Part shown: positions 49,481 through 57,193 of the stretch, piece by piece
Layout: every line of letters begins with the position of its first letter
Position numbering within the stretch: the stretch's first letter is position 1
Origin: Thermocatellispora tengchongensis
Lineage (GTDB): Bacteria; Actinomycetota; Actinomycetes; Streptosporangiales; Streptosporangiaceae
Reading direction: 5' to 3'
NCBI RefSeq assembly: GCF_014202315.1
Contig: NZ_JACHGN010000002.1
Location: 622,798-686,797 of the forward strand
Length of the DNA: 64,000 nucleotides
Program-made: the position numbers and the translations under genes
The notes under the pieces: generated by a model
The model's input: the letters and a program-made list of their open reading frames with translations, nothing else
Told to the model about the DNA's origin: nothing
Databases searched by the model: none

Positions 49481-50395
49481 GTGCCCGACCTGTCGGTCCT
49501 GGTCCTGCCCGACCGCGACCCGGCGCGCTTCGTCGCCGACGTGCGCGCCGCGGAGGCGATGGGCGTACGCACCGTGTGGACCTACGACCACCTGACCTGG
49601 CAGCCGTTGCAGGACGCGCCCTGGCACGCCGCCGTGCCCATGCTCGCCGCCGCGGCCGTCTCCACCACCCGGGTGCGCCTCGGCACCCAGGTCGCCACGC
49701 CGAACTACCGGCACCCGGTCACCTTCGCCAAGGAGATCGTGACCCTGGACCACCTCAGCGGCGGCCGGCTGGAGATCGGCGTGGGCGCGGGCGCGGAGAG
49801 CTCCGACTCCCGGGTGCTCGGCGACCCGCAGCGCACGCTGGGCGAGCGCTTCGCCCGCTTCGCCGAGTGGCTGGGCCTGCTGGACCACCTGCTCACCCAC
49901 GAGGTGACCACGGTGCGCGGGCCCCGCTACAGCGCCGTGGAGGCCCGGCGCATCCCCGGCTGCGTGCAGCGGCCCCGCGTGCCGCTCACGGTGGGCGCCG
50001 CGGGCCCCCGGGCGCTGCGGCTGGCGGCCCGGCACGGGCAGGCATGGGTGACGTACGGGCCGTACCGGGGGCGGGACGACCCGGAGGAGTGGTTCGCCGC
50101 GCTGGCCGCGCAGGGCGCCGCACTGGACGAGGCGCTGGCCGCCGAGGGCAGGCCCCCGGGCGCGGTACGCCGCATCGCCCAGGTCGCGCTGGACGTGACC
50201 TGGCCGTTCCGCGGCGCGGGCGCGTACGCGGACTTCGCCGGCCGCCTGGCCGAGCTGGGCTTCGACGAGATCGCCGTCCACTGGCCCCGCCACGACGACG
50301 GCAGGGGCGTGCCGGAGCACGCGCTGGCGTACCTCGCCGCCGTGCACCTGCCCGGCCCCGCAGATTCCACAAGGAAGGCAGAACACGATGAATAG
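49406..50395 (+). CDS. LLM-class (luciferase-like) flavin-dependent oxidoreductase
   Basis: A 329-residue protein of the F420/FMN luciferase-like family. Core segments are VWTYDHLTWQPLQDAPWHA, VRLGTQVATPNYRHPVTFAKEIVTLDHLSGGRLEIGVGAG and PLTVGAAGPRALRLAARHG. GTG at 49406 is chosen because GGAGG lies five bases upstream. The first 25 residues are then (V)GEDP repeats encoded by 15-bp units, each containing a GTG and a GGGAG, so alternative starts at any unit are possible. It likely oxidises or reduces a pathway intermediate. It overlaps the hydantoinase A gene by eight bases. Confidence 0.87.
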   Translation: MGEDPVGEDPVGEDPVGTTPVKDDTVPDLSVLVLPDRDPARFVADVRAAEAMGVRTVWTYDHLTWQPLQDAPWHAAVPMLAAAAVSTTRVRLGTQVATPNYRHPVTFAKEIVTLDHLSGGRLEIGVGAGAESSDSRVLGDPQRTLGERFARFAEWLGLLDHLLTHEVTTVRGPRYSAVEARRIPGCVQRPRVPLTVGAAGPRALRLAARHGQAWVTYGPYRGRDDPEEWFAALAAQGAALDEALAAEGRPPGAVRRIAQVALDVTWPFRGAGAYADFAGRLAELGFDEIAVHWPRHDDGRGVPEHALAYLAAVHLPGPADSTRKAEHDE

Positions 50396-52448
50396 GACGA
50401 GCAGGCTCGCCATCGACGTCGGCGGCACCTTCACCGACGTCGTCGAGCTGAACCCGGAGACCGGGGTGCTCCGCTTCGACAAGGTGCCCACCACCCCCGA
50501 CGAGCCCACGCGCGGCGTGATGAACGCCTTCGGCCTCGCCGAGGCGCCGGTGCCGGAGATCGGGATGTTCACCCACGGCACCACGCTCGGCCTGAACGCG
50601 CTGCTCACCCGCACCGGCGCCCGCACCGCCGTGATCGGCACCAAGGGGTTCCGTGACGTCTACCTGCTGGGCCGCACCGACCGGCGCACCAACTACGACA
50701 TCACCTACCGCAAGCCCCCGGCGCTGCTGGAGCGCTACGACACCTTCGAGGTCGCCGAGCGCAGCCTGTTCGACGGCAGCGTGCACACCCCGATCGACCT
50801 GGACGACGCCCGCCGGGTCGCCGAGATCGTCGCCGAGCGCGGCTACCAGTCGGTGGCGGTCGCCTTCCTGCACTCCTACGCCAACCCGGCGCACGAGCTG
50901 AAGATGCGCGAGGTGCTCGCCGAGGTCGCCCCGGACGTCGCGGTCACCCTCTCGCACGAGCTGTCGCGCGAGTACCGCGAGTACGAGCGCACCAGCACCG
51001 CCGTGCTCGACGCCTACGTCAAGCCGATCGTGCGGCGCTACCTGCACGCGCTGGAGGGCGAGCTGGCCGGGGGCGGCTTCGGCGGCCGGTTCCTGATGAC
51101 CCGCTCCGGCGGCGGCGCGATGACCGCCACCGCGGCCCGCGAGCAGCCGGTCAGCCTGATCCTGTCCGGCCCGGCGGGCGGGGTGATCGGCGCCGCGGCG
51201 CTGTCGCGGGCGCTGGGCACGCCCAACCTGATCACCATCGACATGGGCGGCACCAGCCTGGACGCCTCGCTGATCCTGGACCACGAGCCCGTGCTGTACC
51301 AGGGCGCGGAGTTCGAGGGCCTGCCGATCAACACGCCGTCGCTGTACATCCACACCATCGGCGCGGGCGGCGGCTCCATCGCCTGGCTGGACGAGGCGGG
51401 CGCGCTGCAGGTCGGCCCGCAGAGCGCGGGCGCGGCCCCCGGCCCCGCCTCGTACGGGCGCGGCGGCACCGCGCCGACCTTCACCGACGCCGCGCTCGCC
51501 ATCGGCTACCTCGGCGCGGAGACCCCGCTCGGCGGCAAGCTCACCCTGGACGCGGACCTCGCCGCCAAGGCGCTGCAGCCGATCGCCGACCGCCTCTGCA
51601 TGACCGTCCAGGCGCTGGCCCGCGGCGTGGTGCGGATCTCCAACATGAAGATCATGGGCGCGGTGCGCGCCATCACCGTCGAGCTGGGCCGCGACCCCAA
51701 GGACTTCGCGCTGCTGTCCTTCGGCGGCGGTGGCGGCCTGGTCGCGGTCGAGGTGGCCCGGGAGCTGGGCATCCCCACCGTGATCGTGCCGCCGGGCCAG
51801 GGCGCGTTCTCCGCCTTCGGCATGCTCATGGCCGACGTGCAGCACGACTACGCCCGTACGGCCGTCACCCCGCTGGACGCGCTCGACCCGGCCGCCGCCG
51901 ACGCGGCGTACCGGGAGATGGAGGCCGAGGCCGAGGCGCGGCTGGCCGAGGAGGGCTTCGGGCCGGAGGGCCGCACGCTCACCCGCACCCTGGACGTGCG
52001 TTACGCCGGGCAGGAGCACTCGGTCACCGTCGCCTTCCCCGCCGATCCGGCCGCGATGGCGGAGGCGGTCTCGGCGAGCTTCGCCGAGCTGCACGAGCGC
52101 CAGTACGGCCACACCATGGACGACCCGATCGAGATCACCACGCTGCGGCTGCGCGCGACCGGCTCGGTGGACAAGCCCGAGCTGCCGCGCATCGCCGCCC
52201 GCCCGGCGGGGGAGGGGCCGCAGGCCGAGGGCGCCCGCCCGGTCTACCTCTCCCAGGACGAGCCGGAGGTCCCCTACGCCCTCTACACGCGCGAGGCGCT
52301 GCTCGCCGGCGACGAGGTGGCGGGCCCGGCCGTGATCGCCGAGCACACCGCGACCACCGTCATCCACGCCGGCGACACGCTCCGCGTGGGGCAGTACGGC
52401 GAGCTGGTCATCTCCGTGCACGACCGGACCGAGGAGGTCACCAAGTGA
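50388..52448 (+). CDS. Hydantoinase/5-oxoprolinase subunit A (HyuA family)
   Basis: A 686-residue ATP-dependent amidohydrolase subunit of the hydantoinase A/acetone carboxylase/oxoprolinase family. The N-terminal actin-like fold begins LAIDVGGTFTDVVELN, FTHGTTLGLNALLTR is typical, and ITIDMGGTSLDASLI is the second phosphate loop. With subunit B it opens a five-membered lactam or hydantoin-like ring using ATP. ATG at 50388 overlaps the LLM gene. The stop overlaps the subunit B start as GTGA. Exact ring substrate unknown. Confidence 0.92.
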   Translation: MNRTSRLAIDVGGTFTDVVELNPETGVLRFDKVPTTPDEPTRGVMNAFGLAEAPVPEIGMFTHGTTLGLNALLTRTGARTAVIGTKGFRDVYLLGRTDRRTNYDITYRKPPALLERYDTFEVAERSLFDGSVHTPIDLDDARRVAEIVAERGYQSVAVAFLHSYANPAHELKMREVLAEVAPDVAVTLSHELSREYREYERTSTAVLDAYVKPIVRRYLHALEGELAGGGFGGRFLMTRSGGGAMTATAAREQPVSLILSGPAGGVIGAAALSRALGTPNLITIDMGGTSLDASLILDHEPVLYQGAEFEGLPINTPSLYIHTIGAGGGSIAWLDEAGALQVGPQSAGAAPGPASYGRGGTAPTFTDAALAIGYLGAETPLGGKLTLDADLAAKALQPIADRLCMTVQALARGVVRISNMKIMGAVRAITVELGRDPKDFALLSFGGGGGLVAVEVARELGIPTVIVPPGQGAFSAFGMLMADVQHDYARTAVTPLDALDPAAADAAYREMEAEAEARLAEEGFGPEGRTLTRTLDVRYAGQEHSVTVAFPADPAAMAEAVSASFAELHERQYGHTMDDPIEITTLRLRATGSVDKPELPRIAARPAGEGPQAEGARPVYLSQDEPEVPYALYTREALLAGDEVAGPAVIAEHTATTVIHAGDTLRVGQYGELVISVHDRTEEVTK

Positions 52449-54190
52449 GCACCACAGCGAGCACCACAGCGAGCACCGCGGCGAGCACCGACTCCATCAC
52501 CACCGAGATCATCCGGCACGGCCTGCTGGCCGCGGCCGAGGAGATGGCCCGCAACCTGTGCCGCACGGCGTACAACACCGTCGTCTACGAGATCCACGAC
52601 TACGGCATCGGCATCCACGACGCCGCCGGAGACGTGGTGGCCGACGCGCCCGGCATCGCGGTGTTCACCCGGGGCAACGACCACGGCATCAAGCGGGCGC
52701 TGGAGTTCCTGGGCGAGGACAAGATGGAACCCGGCGACGTGTTCATCCTGAACTACCCCTACTGGGCCTCCGCGCACACGCTGGACCCGCTGGTGTTCGC
52801 GCCCATCCACCACGAGGACCGGCTGATCGGCTTCGCCTCCTGCCGCATCCACGTGCTGGACCTGAAGCAGAAGGACGCCGGGTACGTCCTGGACTCCACG
52901 GACATGTACCAGGAAGGGCTGTTCTTCCCCTGCTCCAAGCTGTACCGGCGCGGGGTGCTGAACGAGGACGTGTTCAACATCGTCCGGTTCAACAGCCGCA
53001 TGCCCGAGCGCACCATCGGTGACATCCAGGCCCAGGTCTCCGCCTGCGTCACCGGGGTGCGCCGGACCCGCGAGATCGCCGCCAAGTACGGCGCCGGCAC
53101 CCTGCTGGCCGCCATGGACGCCATCAACGACCACGGCGAGCGGCTGGCCCGCCTCGCGCTGGCCAAGCTGCCCAAGGGCACCTGGACCGCGCACGACTTC
53201 GTGGACAGCGACGGCGTGGACACCGACCGGCTGATCAAGCTCAACGCCACGGTGACCATCACCGACGACGAGATGATCATCGACTGGACGGGCAGCGAGA
53301 AGGACGTGCGCGGCCCGATCAACCTGCCGGTGGGCCAGACCGAGGCGTTCTGCAGCCTGATCTTCAAGGCGATGACCACCCCCGACACCCCGGTGGTCGC
53401 GGGCAACTTCCGGCCGCTGCGGGTGATCACCGAGCCCGGCTCGGTGGTGCACGCGGTGCCGCCGATGCCCACCTTCACCCTGTGGACCGGCCTGCTCGGC
53501 GGCGAGGTCGTGCTGAAGGCGCTGGCCCAGGGCATGCCGGACAAGGTGCCCGCCTGCTCCGGCGGCGACGTCTGCTCGATGATGGGCCTGGGCGTCAACC
53601 CGCGCACCGGCGAGGCGTGGCTGGAGGCCACCAACGAGGCCGTCGGCTTCGGCGCCCACGCGGGCGGCGACGGCGAGGACGGCATCATGCACCTGTCGGA
53701 GCCGGGCTGCCGCAACAACCCGGTGGAGGTGCTGGAGACCAAGTCGCCGATGTTCATCGAGTCCTACGGCTACCGCCCCGACACCGGCGGGCCGGGGCTG
53801 CACCGGGGCGGAGTGGGCGTCGGGCGTACGTACCGGTTCACCGCGCCGTCCACCGGCATCTGCCTGGTCTACAAGACCAAGACCGAGCCGTGGGCGATCG
53901 GCGGGGGACGCCCCGGCAAGCCCAACCAGATCGTGCTCAACCCCGGCACCGAGCGCGAGGTCGTGCAGGGCGGCAGCTACAACCGGCTGGAGGCCGGGGA
54001 GGTGCTGGTCAACAACACCGGCGGCGGCGGAGGCTACGGCGATCCGTTCCTGCGCGATCCGGCGCGGGTGGCCAGGGACGTACGCAACGGCTTCGTCAGC
54101 GTCGAGGCCGCCGCCCGCGACTACGGCGTGGCCGTGGACCCGGCCACGTTCGAGGTGGACGCCGAGGCGACCGCTAGGCTCCGCGCATGA
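52445..54190 (+). CDS. Hydantoinase/5-oxoprolinase subunit B (HyuB family)
   Basis: A 581-residue partner of the preceding subunit. Core motifs include CRTAYNTVVYEIHDYG, NDHGIKRALEFLGEDKM, GDVFILNYPYWAS and GRPGKPNQIVLNPG. The first 16 residues are Ser-Thr-Ala repeats (STTASTTAST) from three 12-bp DNA units at 52448-52483. GTG at 52445 overlaps the subunit A stop, ensuring equimolar translation. The C-terminus overlaps the amidohydrolase start by four bases. Confidence 0.92.
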   Translation: MSTTASTTASTAASTDSITTEIIRHGLLAAAEEMARNLCRTAYNTVVYEIHDYGIGIHDAAGDVVADAPGIAVFTRGNDHGIKRALEFLGEDKMEPGDVFILNYPYWASAHTLDPLVFAPIHHEDRLIGFASCRIHVLDLKQKDAGYVLDSTDMYQEGLFFPCSKLYRRGVLNEDVFNIVRFNSRMPERTIGDIQAQVSACVTGVRRTREIAAKYGAGTLLAAMDAINDHGERLARLALAKLPKGTWTAHDFVDSDGVDTDRLIKLNATVTITDDEMIIDWTGSEKDVRGPINLPVGQTEAFCSLIFKAMTTPDTPVVAGNFRPLRVITEPGSVVHAVPPMPTFTLWTGLLGGEVVLKALAQGMPDKVPACSGGDVCSMMGLGVNPRTGEAWLEATNEAVGFGAHAGGDGEDGIMHLSEPGCRNNPVEVLETKSPMFIESYGYRPDTGGPGLHRGGVGVGRTYRFTAPSTGICLVYKTKTEPWAIGGGRPGKPNQIVLNPGTEREVVQGGSYNRLEAGEVLVNNTGGGGGYGDPFLRDPARVARDVRNGFVSVEAAARDYGVAVDPATFEVDAEATARLRA

Positions 54191-55374
54191 GTCTCACGAT
54201 CGTCAATGCCCAGGTCTTCGACGGGGAGTCCGCGGACCTGCTCGACGGCCCGGTGCACATCGAGGGCGACCGGATCGTCTCGGTGGGCGACGCGCCCGGC
54301 GACGCCGACGAGGTGATCGACGCCCGCGGCGGCACCGTGATCCCCGGCCTGATCGACGCGCACTGCCACGCGTACGGCATCGGGCTCGGCCTGCTGGAGA
54401 TCGAGTCCACCCCGCTCAGCTACGTCGCGCTGTCGGGCGCCAGGAGGCTGGGCGCGGCGCTGGCGCGCGGCTTCACCACCGTGCGCGACGTGGCCGGCGG
54501 CGACCCCGGCCTGGCGCGGGCCATCGCCGAGGGCATGATCCCGGCCCCGCGCTACCTGTACACCGGGCCGGCGCTCACCCAGACCGGCGGCCACGGCGAC
54601 CCGCGTCCCGGCGACTCCGACCTGTGCGGCTGCTGGGCCCACACCGGGGAGATCGTGGACGGCGTGGACCCGCTGCGCCGGGCGGTGCGCGAGCGGTTCC
54701 GGCGCGGCGCGCACGCCATCAAGATCATGACCTCCGGCGGGGTCGTGTCGCTGACCGACCCGATCCGCATCCCGCAGTACTCGCCGGAGGAGGTGCGCGC
54801 GGTCACCGAGGAGGCCACGCGGCGTGGCAGCTACGTCGCCGCGCACGCGTACTCGCCGGAGGCCATCGCGCACTCGGTGACCAACGGCGTGCGCTCCATC
54901 GAGCACGGCAACCTGATGGACGAGCCGACGGCCGCGCTGATGGCCGAGCACGGGGCGTTCCTGGTGCCGACGCTGGCCGCGTACGACGCGCTGGACCGGC
55001 GCGGGCCCGAGCTGGGCCTGGCGCCCATCTCGCAGCAGAAGAACCGCGAGGTGCTGGACTCCGGGCGGCGCGCGGTGGAGCTGGCGCGGGCGGCCGGGGT
55101 GCGGATCGGCTTCGGCACCGACCTGATGGGCGCGCTGGAGGACGAGCAGCTCCAGGGCCTGCGGTTGCAGGTGGAGGTCGAAGGTCCGCTGGAGACGCTG
55201 CGCTCGGCGACCTCCGTGAACGCCGAGCTGATCGGCCGGGCCGACCTGGGCCGGGTGCGCGCCGGCGCGGTCGCCGACCTGGTGCTGTTCGAGGGGAACC
55301 CGCTGGAGGAGCCCTCGCTGCTGTGGCAGGGCGCCCGCCGGATCGTGCAGGCGGGGCGGCTACTCGCGCTGTGA
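54187..55374 (+). CDS. Amidohydrolase-family protein (imidazolonepropionase/prolidase-like)
   Basis: A 395-residue metal hydrolase. GLIDAHCHAYG holds the HxH, IKIMTSGG the Lys that bridges the metals, YVAAHAYSPEAI and SIEHGNLMDE the later His, and FGTDLMGALE the catalytic Asp. It is the last gene of the 44-55 kb operon. It may perform the first ring opening or hydrolyse an amide produced by the HyuAB step. Its last 15 bases overlap the convergent endonuclease/exonuclease/phosphatase gene. Confidence 0.88.
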   Translation: MSLTIVNAQVFDGESADLLDGPVHIEGDRIVSVGDAPGDADEVIDARGGTVIPGLIDAHCHAYGIGLGLLEIESTPLSYVALSGARRLGAALARGFTTVRDVAGGDPGLARAIAEGMIPAPRYLYTGPALTQTGGHGDPRPGDSDLCGCWAHTGEIVDGVDPLRRAVRERFRRGAHAIKIMTSGGVVSLTDPIRIPQYSPEEVRAVTEEATRRGSYVAAHAYSPEAIAHSVTNGVRSIEHGNLMDEPTAALMAEHGAFLVPTLAAYDALDRRGPELGLAPISQQKNREVLDSGRRAVELARAAGVRIGFGTDLMGALEDEQLQGLRLQVEVEGPLETLRSATSVNAELIGRADLGRVRAGAVADLVLFEGNPLEEPSLLWQGARRIVQAGRLLAL

Positions 55375-56337
55375 CCCGCCGGCGGCGGGCAGCACGAGAT
55401 CGGCGTACACCGGGCGGTGGTCGGTGCCGGTCAGGTCGAGCACCCGGAAGTCGCGGATCGCGATCCGCTCGTCGGCGAACACGTGGTCGATCGTGACGCC
55501 CGGGACCGGCTCCCAGCCCTGGCGCGGCCAGGTCGGTGTCCAGCCCTGCCCGGTGACGTCGGCCGCGTCGCGGTAGCCGCTCGCCAGCAGCTCCCGGAGC
55601 CGCGCGTGGTCGAGGGTGGCGTTGAAGTCGCCCGCGAGCACGCGCGGCATCCCGCCGGCGCGGGGCAGCTCGGCCAGGCCGCTGTCCCAGCACGGCACCT
55701 TGTAGTCGTAGCGGGGCGCGCACGGGTGCACCGAGACGATCTCGACCTGAAGCCCGCCCGGGTGCGTCAGCACCGCCCTGGCCTGGCCGAAGTTGCCCTC
55801 CTTGATGATCGGCAGCTCGCGGAGGGGGTGCCTGGCGTAGATCCCCGAGCCGCCCACGCCCGGCTCGGCGCGGTTGACGCGGTGCGGCAGCGTCTTGCGC
55901 AGCCCGCGCTCCTCCAGCCGCTCCCGCGCCTCGGGGGTGAGCTCCTGGATCGCCAGGACGTCCGGGTCCAGGTCCCGCACCAGGTCCATCAGCATGACGG
56001 TGTCGGCCGCGCCCACCGCGAGGTTGGCGGCGAGCACCCGCAGCCGCCGCCCCGCGTCGGCCTCGGCCGCGTCCCCGCCGTCGGGCACCTGCCTGGGCAC
56101 CACGGCCAGCGCCAGCGCCACGCAGACCAGCAGGGCGACCCCGGCGGCGAGGCGCCGCCGCATGGCCAGGGCCGCCAGCAGCGGCACGAGTGAGGCGGCG
56201 GCGACGTACGGCGTGAAGGCCACCAGGGCCACCCACTGCCAGACGGGCGTCCATCCCCCGAACCACAGCGCGGTCCACACCGCGAACGGCGCCACCAGCA
56301 CCCAGACGACCGCGCCCGCCCACCGCGATTTGATCAC
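55360..56337 (-). CDS. Membrane-anchored endonuclease/exonuclease/phosphatase-fold protein
   Basis: A 325-residue protein with two or three N-terminal membrane helices (residues about 10-80) and an EEP domain from about 95. Motifs are VLAANLAVG, PDVLAIQELT (metal-binding Glu), VEIVSVHPCAP, VLAGDFNAT (Asp-x-Asn) and GTDHRPVYADL (Asp-His). The catalytic set is complete. The domain should face outside the membrane, where it could act on nucleic acids, phospholipids or sugar phosphates. No partner gene. Confidence 0.87.
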   Translation of the reverse strand: MIKSRWAGAVVWVLVAPFAVWTALWFGGWTPVWQWVALVAFTPYVAAASLVPLLAALAMRRRLAAGVALLVCVALALAVVPRQVPDGGDAAEADAGRRLRVLAANLAVGAADTVMLMDLVRDLDPDVLAIQELTPEARERLEERGLRKTLPHRVNRAEPGVGGSGIYARHPLRELPIIKEGNFGQARAVLTHPGGLQVEIVSVHPCAPRYDYKVPCWDSGLAELPRAGGMPRVLAGDFNATLDHARLRELLASGYRDAADVTGQGWTPTWPRQGWEPVPGVTIDHVFADERIAIRDFRVLDLTGTDHRPVYADLVLPAAGGSQRE

Positions 56338-56392
56338 GAGAGCGCAGCGTAGCGGCCGTCTGGGGTCACATGTGGGATTTACGGTGCTTCGG

Positions 56393-57082
56393 TCAGCCGC
56401 AGGTGCGCAGCATCTCCTCCAGCGCCTGCTTCTCCTTCTCGTCCACCGACAGCTCCCAGGTGGCCTTGACGTCGATCCAGGAGCGGGCGTACATGCAGTG
56501 GAAGCCGCGCAGCGGCGGGCGCCACACGGCCGGGTCCTTGTCGCCCTTGGCCTGGTTCACGTTGTCGGTGACCGACCAGAGCTGGCTGGAGTCCAGGTCG
56601 TTGGCGAACCGCTCGCGCCGCTGCGTCGTCCACTCGGACGCGCCCGACTTCCACGCCTCCGACAGCGGCACCATGTGGTCGATGTCGATGTCGGAAGACC
56701 GCTGCCAGACCGCACCGTCGTACGGGGACAGCCAGGTCCCCTCGACGGCCCGGCACTCGGCGTCGGTGGTGACGCCGGAGCCGTCGCGGCGCAGCACGAC
56801 CTCCCTGGTGTCGCAGGCGCCCGACACGGTGGACCAGTGCGGGAACTTCTTGCGCGAGTACCCGGTGGCGGGCCCGGCCGGGCGGACCTGGAGCTCGCCG
56901 AGCCGGACCAGCGCGACCGCGGCGGACGCCGGGGGCGGAGGCAGGGCCGGTGCCGCCAGTGCCGCCGGTGCGGCCGGCACGGCCGGTGCCCCCGGCGCGG
57001 CGGGTGCGGCCTGGGCGGCGGTGCACAGCGGGGCCGTGAACGCCGCCGCGGCGAATGCGAAAGCGATTCGTGTGATCTTCAC
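56393..57082 (-). CDS. Secreted HNH-family nuclease (DUF1524-type)
   Basis: A 229-residue protein with a signal peptide (KITRIAFAFAAAAFTAPLC, cleavage near AQAAPA) and a Pro/Ala spacer to about residue 55. The DUF1524-type HNH core has DIDIDHMVPLSEAW (Asp-His), then LWSVTDNVNQAKGDKDPAVW with the Asn and Lys. Four Cys (CDTRE, DAECRA, FHCMY, MLRTCG) probably form two disulfides outside the cell. It is likely an extracellular DNase used in nutrient scavenging or competition. It is a single gene. Confidence 0.88.
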   Translation of the reverse strand: MKITRIAFAFAAAAFTAPLCTAAQAAPAAPGAPAVPAAPAALAAPALPPPPASAAVALVRLGELQVRPAGPATGYSRKKFPHWSTVSGACDTREVVLRRDGSGVTTDAECRAVEGTWLSPYDGAVWQRSSDIDIDHMVPLSEAWKSGASEWTTQRRERFANDLDSSQLWSVTDNVNQAKGDKDPAVWRPPLRGFHCMYARSWIDVKATWELSVDEKEKQALEEMLRTCG

Positions 57083-57193
57083 GCGCCGGACGGTAGGCGC
57101 CGCGGACGCCCGCGCGGCCGGGGCCGCGCGGGCGTTGACGATCTTCGGATCGGTTGCGGGAGCCCGCCTGACCGGCGGATTGCCGGAGATTGA

